A stretch of DNA of 15,369 nucleotides from CAZYPU01 sp964649665 (GTDB lineage: Bacteria > Omnitrophota > Gorgyraeia > JABMRN01 > RBG-13-46-9), in assembly GCA_964649665.1 (NCBI GenBank), contig CAZYPU010000026.1, positions 1 through 15,369 of the forward strand, written 5' to 3'. Positions 13,921 to 15,369 of the stretch are shown in pieces. The notes under the pieces are model-generated. The model searched no databases. It was not told where the DNA came from and saw only the letters and a list, made by a program, of their open reading frames with translations. Within the stretch, counting starts at the first letter, position 1. Each line of letters begins with the position of its first letter. Both the position numbers and the translations under genes were made by a program.

Positions 13921-14478
13921 AAACCCATACGCGAATACCTGAACGAGCTGGCTTCGAAATCGCCTGTACCCGGGGGAGGGAGCGCAGCGGCCCTGGTAGG
14001 CGCGACGGGCGCGGCGTGCCTTACGAAAGCAGTGAGTTTCACGATAGGAAAAGAAAATTATAAGAGCGTTGAGGGGGAAATGCAGGGCTTCTTAAAAGAC
14101 CTCGAGGCCCTTCAGGAAGATTTCATGAAACTTTGTTCCGAAGACGCAGCGGCCTACGGAAAATTAAGCGACACTTTTAAAATGCCCAAGTCGCCCGAGC
14201 GCGTCGGTAAAATAGAGGGGGCCCTGAAGGAAGCGATGAGGGTTCCCCTTTTGATATGCAAAAACGCCTCTCGAGCGCTCAAATTGTGCCCTGCCGTGCG
14301 GGAGAAGGGGAATAAAAACCTCGCCTCCGACGTAGATTGCGCCGTCAGCATGCTTAGGTGCGCGTATCAGTCGGCCCTTCTAAACGTCGAAATAAATCTG
14401 AAAAGTATTAAAGATGAAGAATTTGTTAAAGAAACAAGAAACGCGCTTAAGGAAATAGGGCCCCTCGGATGCTCCTGA
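13891..14478 (+). CDS. fchA: FchA/FTCD cyclodeaminase-domain protein (methenyl-THF cyclohydrolase or formimino-THF cyclodeaminase)
   Basis: A 195-residue all-helical protein of the formimidoyltransferase-cyclodeaminase C-terminal family. Motifs are PIREYLNELASKSPVPGGGS (12-31), the N-terminal folate-binding glycine loop, FTIGKENYKSVE (50-61), and NLASDVDCA near residue 150. In acetogens the same family supplies FchA, which interconverts 10-formyl- and 5,10-methenyl-THF; in histidine or purine degraders it deaminates formimino-THF. Its place between fhs and metF favours FchA. The ATG at 13891 is the first start after an in-frame stop at 13870-13872, and no other start codon precedes PIREYL, so residues 1-10 (MSADTDRYTD) are encoded by the repeat tract. 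Only a loose GGGA at 13880-13883 could serve as ribosome binding site. Confidence 0.85.
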   Translation: MSADTDRYTDKPIREYLNELASKSPVPGGGSAAALVGATGAACLTKAVSFTIGKENYKSVEGEMQGFLKDLEALQEDFMKLCSEDAAAYGKLSDTFKMPKSPERVGKIEGALKEAMRVPLLICKNASRALKLCPAVREKGNKNLASDVDCAVSMLRCAYQSALLNVEINLKSIKDEEFVKETRNALKEIGPLGCS

Positions 14479-14517
14479 TGGCAGCATCCTCGGGACGAAT
14501 TTTTTGGCGAAAATTCG
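14462..14517 (+). promoter_or_regulatory. Tandem hairpins at the fchA-metF junction
   Basis: The first hairpin pairs GGATGCT (14467-14473) with AGCATCC (14483-14489), extended by CCC/GGG across a small internal loop; it contains the fchA stop codon in its loop. The second pairs CGAATTTT (14496-14503) with AAAATTCG (14510-14517) and ends on the first base of the metF Shine-Dalgarno. A run of six T lies at 14500-14505, eleven bases after the first stem core, so attenuation, mRNA processing or translational coupling are possible. Confidence 0.45.
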
Positions 14518-14522
14518 GAGGT
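14517..14522 (+). promoter_or_regulatory. Shine-Dalgarno of metF
   Basis: GGAGGT ends five bases before the ATG at 14528. It selects that ATG over the out-of-frame ATG at 14523. Confidence 0.75.
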
Positions 14523-14527
14523 ATGGC

Positions 14528-15369
14528 ATGATACGAAAGATTAGCGATATCCTGAAAGAAAAAAAACGCACCATTTCTTTTGAATTCTTTCCGCCCAAGA
14601 CCGAAAAGGGAAGGGCAAAACTTCCCGAAGTCGCGCGGGTTTTTAAAGAGCTCGGAGCGGACTTTTTTTCGGTGACTTACGGGGCCGGCGGTAGCACCAG
14701 GGAAGCCACAATGCTGATCGTTGACGAATTGCAAAAGAAATTCGACGTGCCGGTGATGCACCACTTTACGTGCGTGGGGCACAGCCAGGAAGAGTTGAAG
14801 AATATCTTAGTGAAGATGAAAGAAAAGAACATCCGCAACATTCTTGCGCTTCGCGGCGACGCGCCCGAAGGGGAGGAATTCTGGACGCCCGCGCCGGACG
14901 GCCTTGGATACTGCCATCAGCTTATAAAGCTTATACGTACCCAGGGGGACTTTTTCAGCGTCGGCGTTGCCGGTTTTCCGGAAGGGCATACTGACTGCCC
15001 GGATAAAGAAACCGATTCAAAGTATTTAAAAATTAAGATGGACGCCGGCGGAGAATTCGTAATAACACAACTTTTCTTTGACAATAAGGACTATTTCGAA
15101 TATCTCGAAAGGGCAAAAAAGATAGGCGTAAACGCGCGGATCCTGCCGGGGATCATAACGATAACGAATTATAAAACGCTCTTAAAATTCTGCGGAACCT
15201 GCGGCGCCACTATACCCCGGAAGGTCCACGACATATTTAAGCCGCTTGACGGCAATGGCGAAGCTACTTACAAAGCGGGCGTAGAATTCGCGGCAGCGCA
15301 GTGCGGGGATCTCCTTGCCGGCGGCGCGCCGGGGCTCCATTTTTACTCGTTAAATAAGGTTGAACCTAC
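14528..15369 (+). CDS. metF: 5,10-methylenetetrahydrofolate reductase (3' partial)
   Basis: The open frame runs from the ATG at 14528 to the window end without a stop, giving 280 codons; E. coli MetF has 296, so only a short C-terminal piece is missing. The product is an FAD TIM-barrel enzyme reducing methylene-THF to methyl-THF. E19 in SFEFFPPKT is the catalytic glutamate position, D111 in ALRGDAP the folate-interacting aspartate, and VTYGAGGSTR (49-58), HFTCVGH, GVAGFPEGH, DAGGEFVITQLFFDN, PGIITITNY and GAPGLHFYSLNK all match the family. It closes the folate cluster seen here. Whether it acts with MetV or other partners, as in acetogens, would depend on genes beyond the window. Confidence 0.95.
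   Translation, partial: MIRKISDILKEKKRTISFEFFPPKTEKGRAKLPEVARVFKELGADFFSVTYGAGGSTREATMLIVDELQKKFDVPVMHHFTCVGHSQEELKNILVKMKEKNIRNILALRGDAPEGEEFWTPAPDGLGYCHQLIKLIRTQGDFFSVGVAGFPEGHTDCPDKETDSKYLKIKMDAGGEFVITQLFFDNKDYFEYLERAKKIGVNARILPGIITITNYKTLLKFCGTCGATIPRKVHDIFKPLDGNGEATYKAGVEFAAAQCGDLLAGGAPGLHFYSLNKVEP

Overview
The window reads as chromosomal DNA from an uncultivated, probably Gram-negative anaerobic bacterium of the Omnitrophota (candidate phylum OP3) type. That placement is an inference with low to moderate confidence. It rests on mid-range base composition, weak or missing Shine-Dalgarno sequences at many starts, a free-standing LigD-type phosphoesterase, a divergent formyl-tetrahydrofolate synthetase and several dispersed palindromes of the kind common in such genomes. 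All fourteen genes lie on the + strand, and coding density is high. No tRNA, rRNA, CRISPR array, phage or transposase gene is visible, and no gene-free stretch reaches 300 bases.

Layout. At 1-372 is the 3' part of a LigD-like 3'-phosphoesterase gene, followed by a small imperfect hairpin. At 443-2261 a Na+/phosphate cotransporter is paired with a PhoU-like protein. After a 168-base gap with a good sigma70-type promoter come glgC (ADP-glucose pyrophosphorylase) and a family 4 glycosyltransferase. A near-perfect 25-bp inverted repeat with a T-tract ends that unit. A second promoter then drives rpe, tal and mnmG (5'-4892 to 8404), which overlap or nearly touch. A BIME-like element made of two facing palindromic units precedes a LOG-family nucleotide hydrolase gene (8562-9134). 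A third promoter drives purH (9285-10847).

From 10904 to the window end lies a folate/one-carbon cluster: folE, a compact MetE-like methyltransferase homologue, fhs, a FchA/cyclodeaminase-family gene, and metF (cut by the window end). The first three overlap by four bases at each junction. fhs, fchA and metF encode most of the methyl branch from formate to methyl-tetrahydrofolate; the methylene-THF dehydrogenase (FolD type) is not in view. folE makes the first pterin intermediate, purH upstream consumes 10-formyl-THF, and the small MetE-like protein could pass the methyl group to homocysteine or to another acceptor.

The most interesting items are that MetE-like protein (232 residues, with a zinc-site Asp where MetE has Glu), the fchA start codon lying inside a degenerate CGCAGAT repeat tract, the paired palindromes whose hairpin stems differ by compensatory changes around a constant GAA loop, and unusual substitutions in otherwise near-invariant motifs of MnmG and Fhs.
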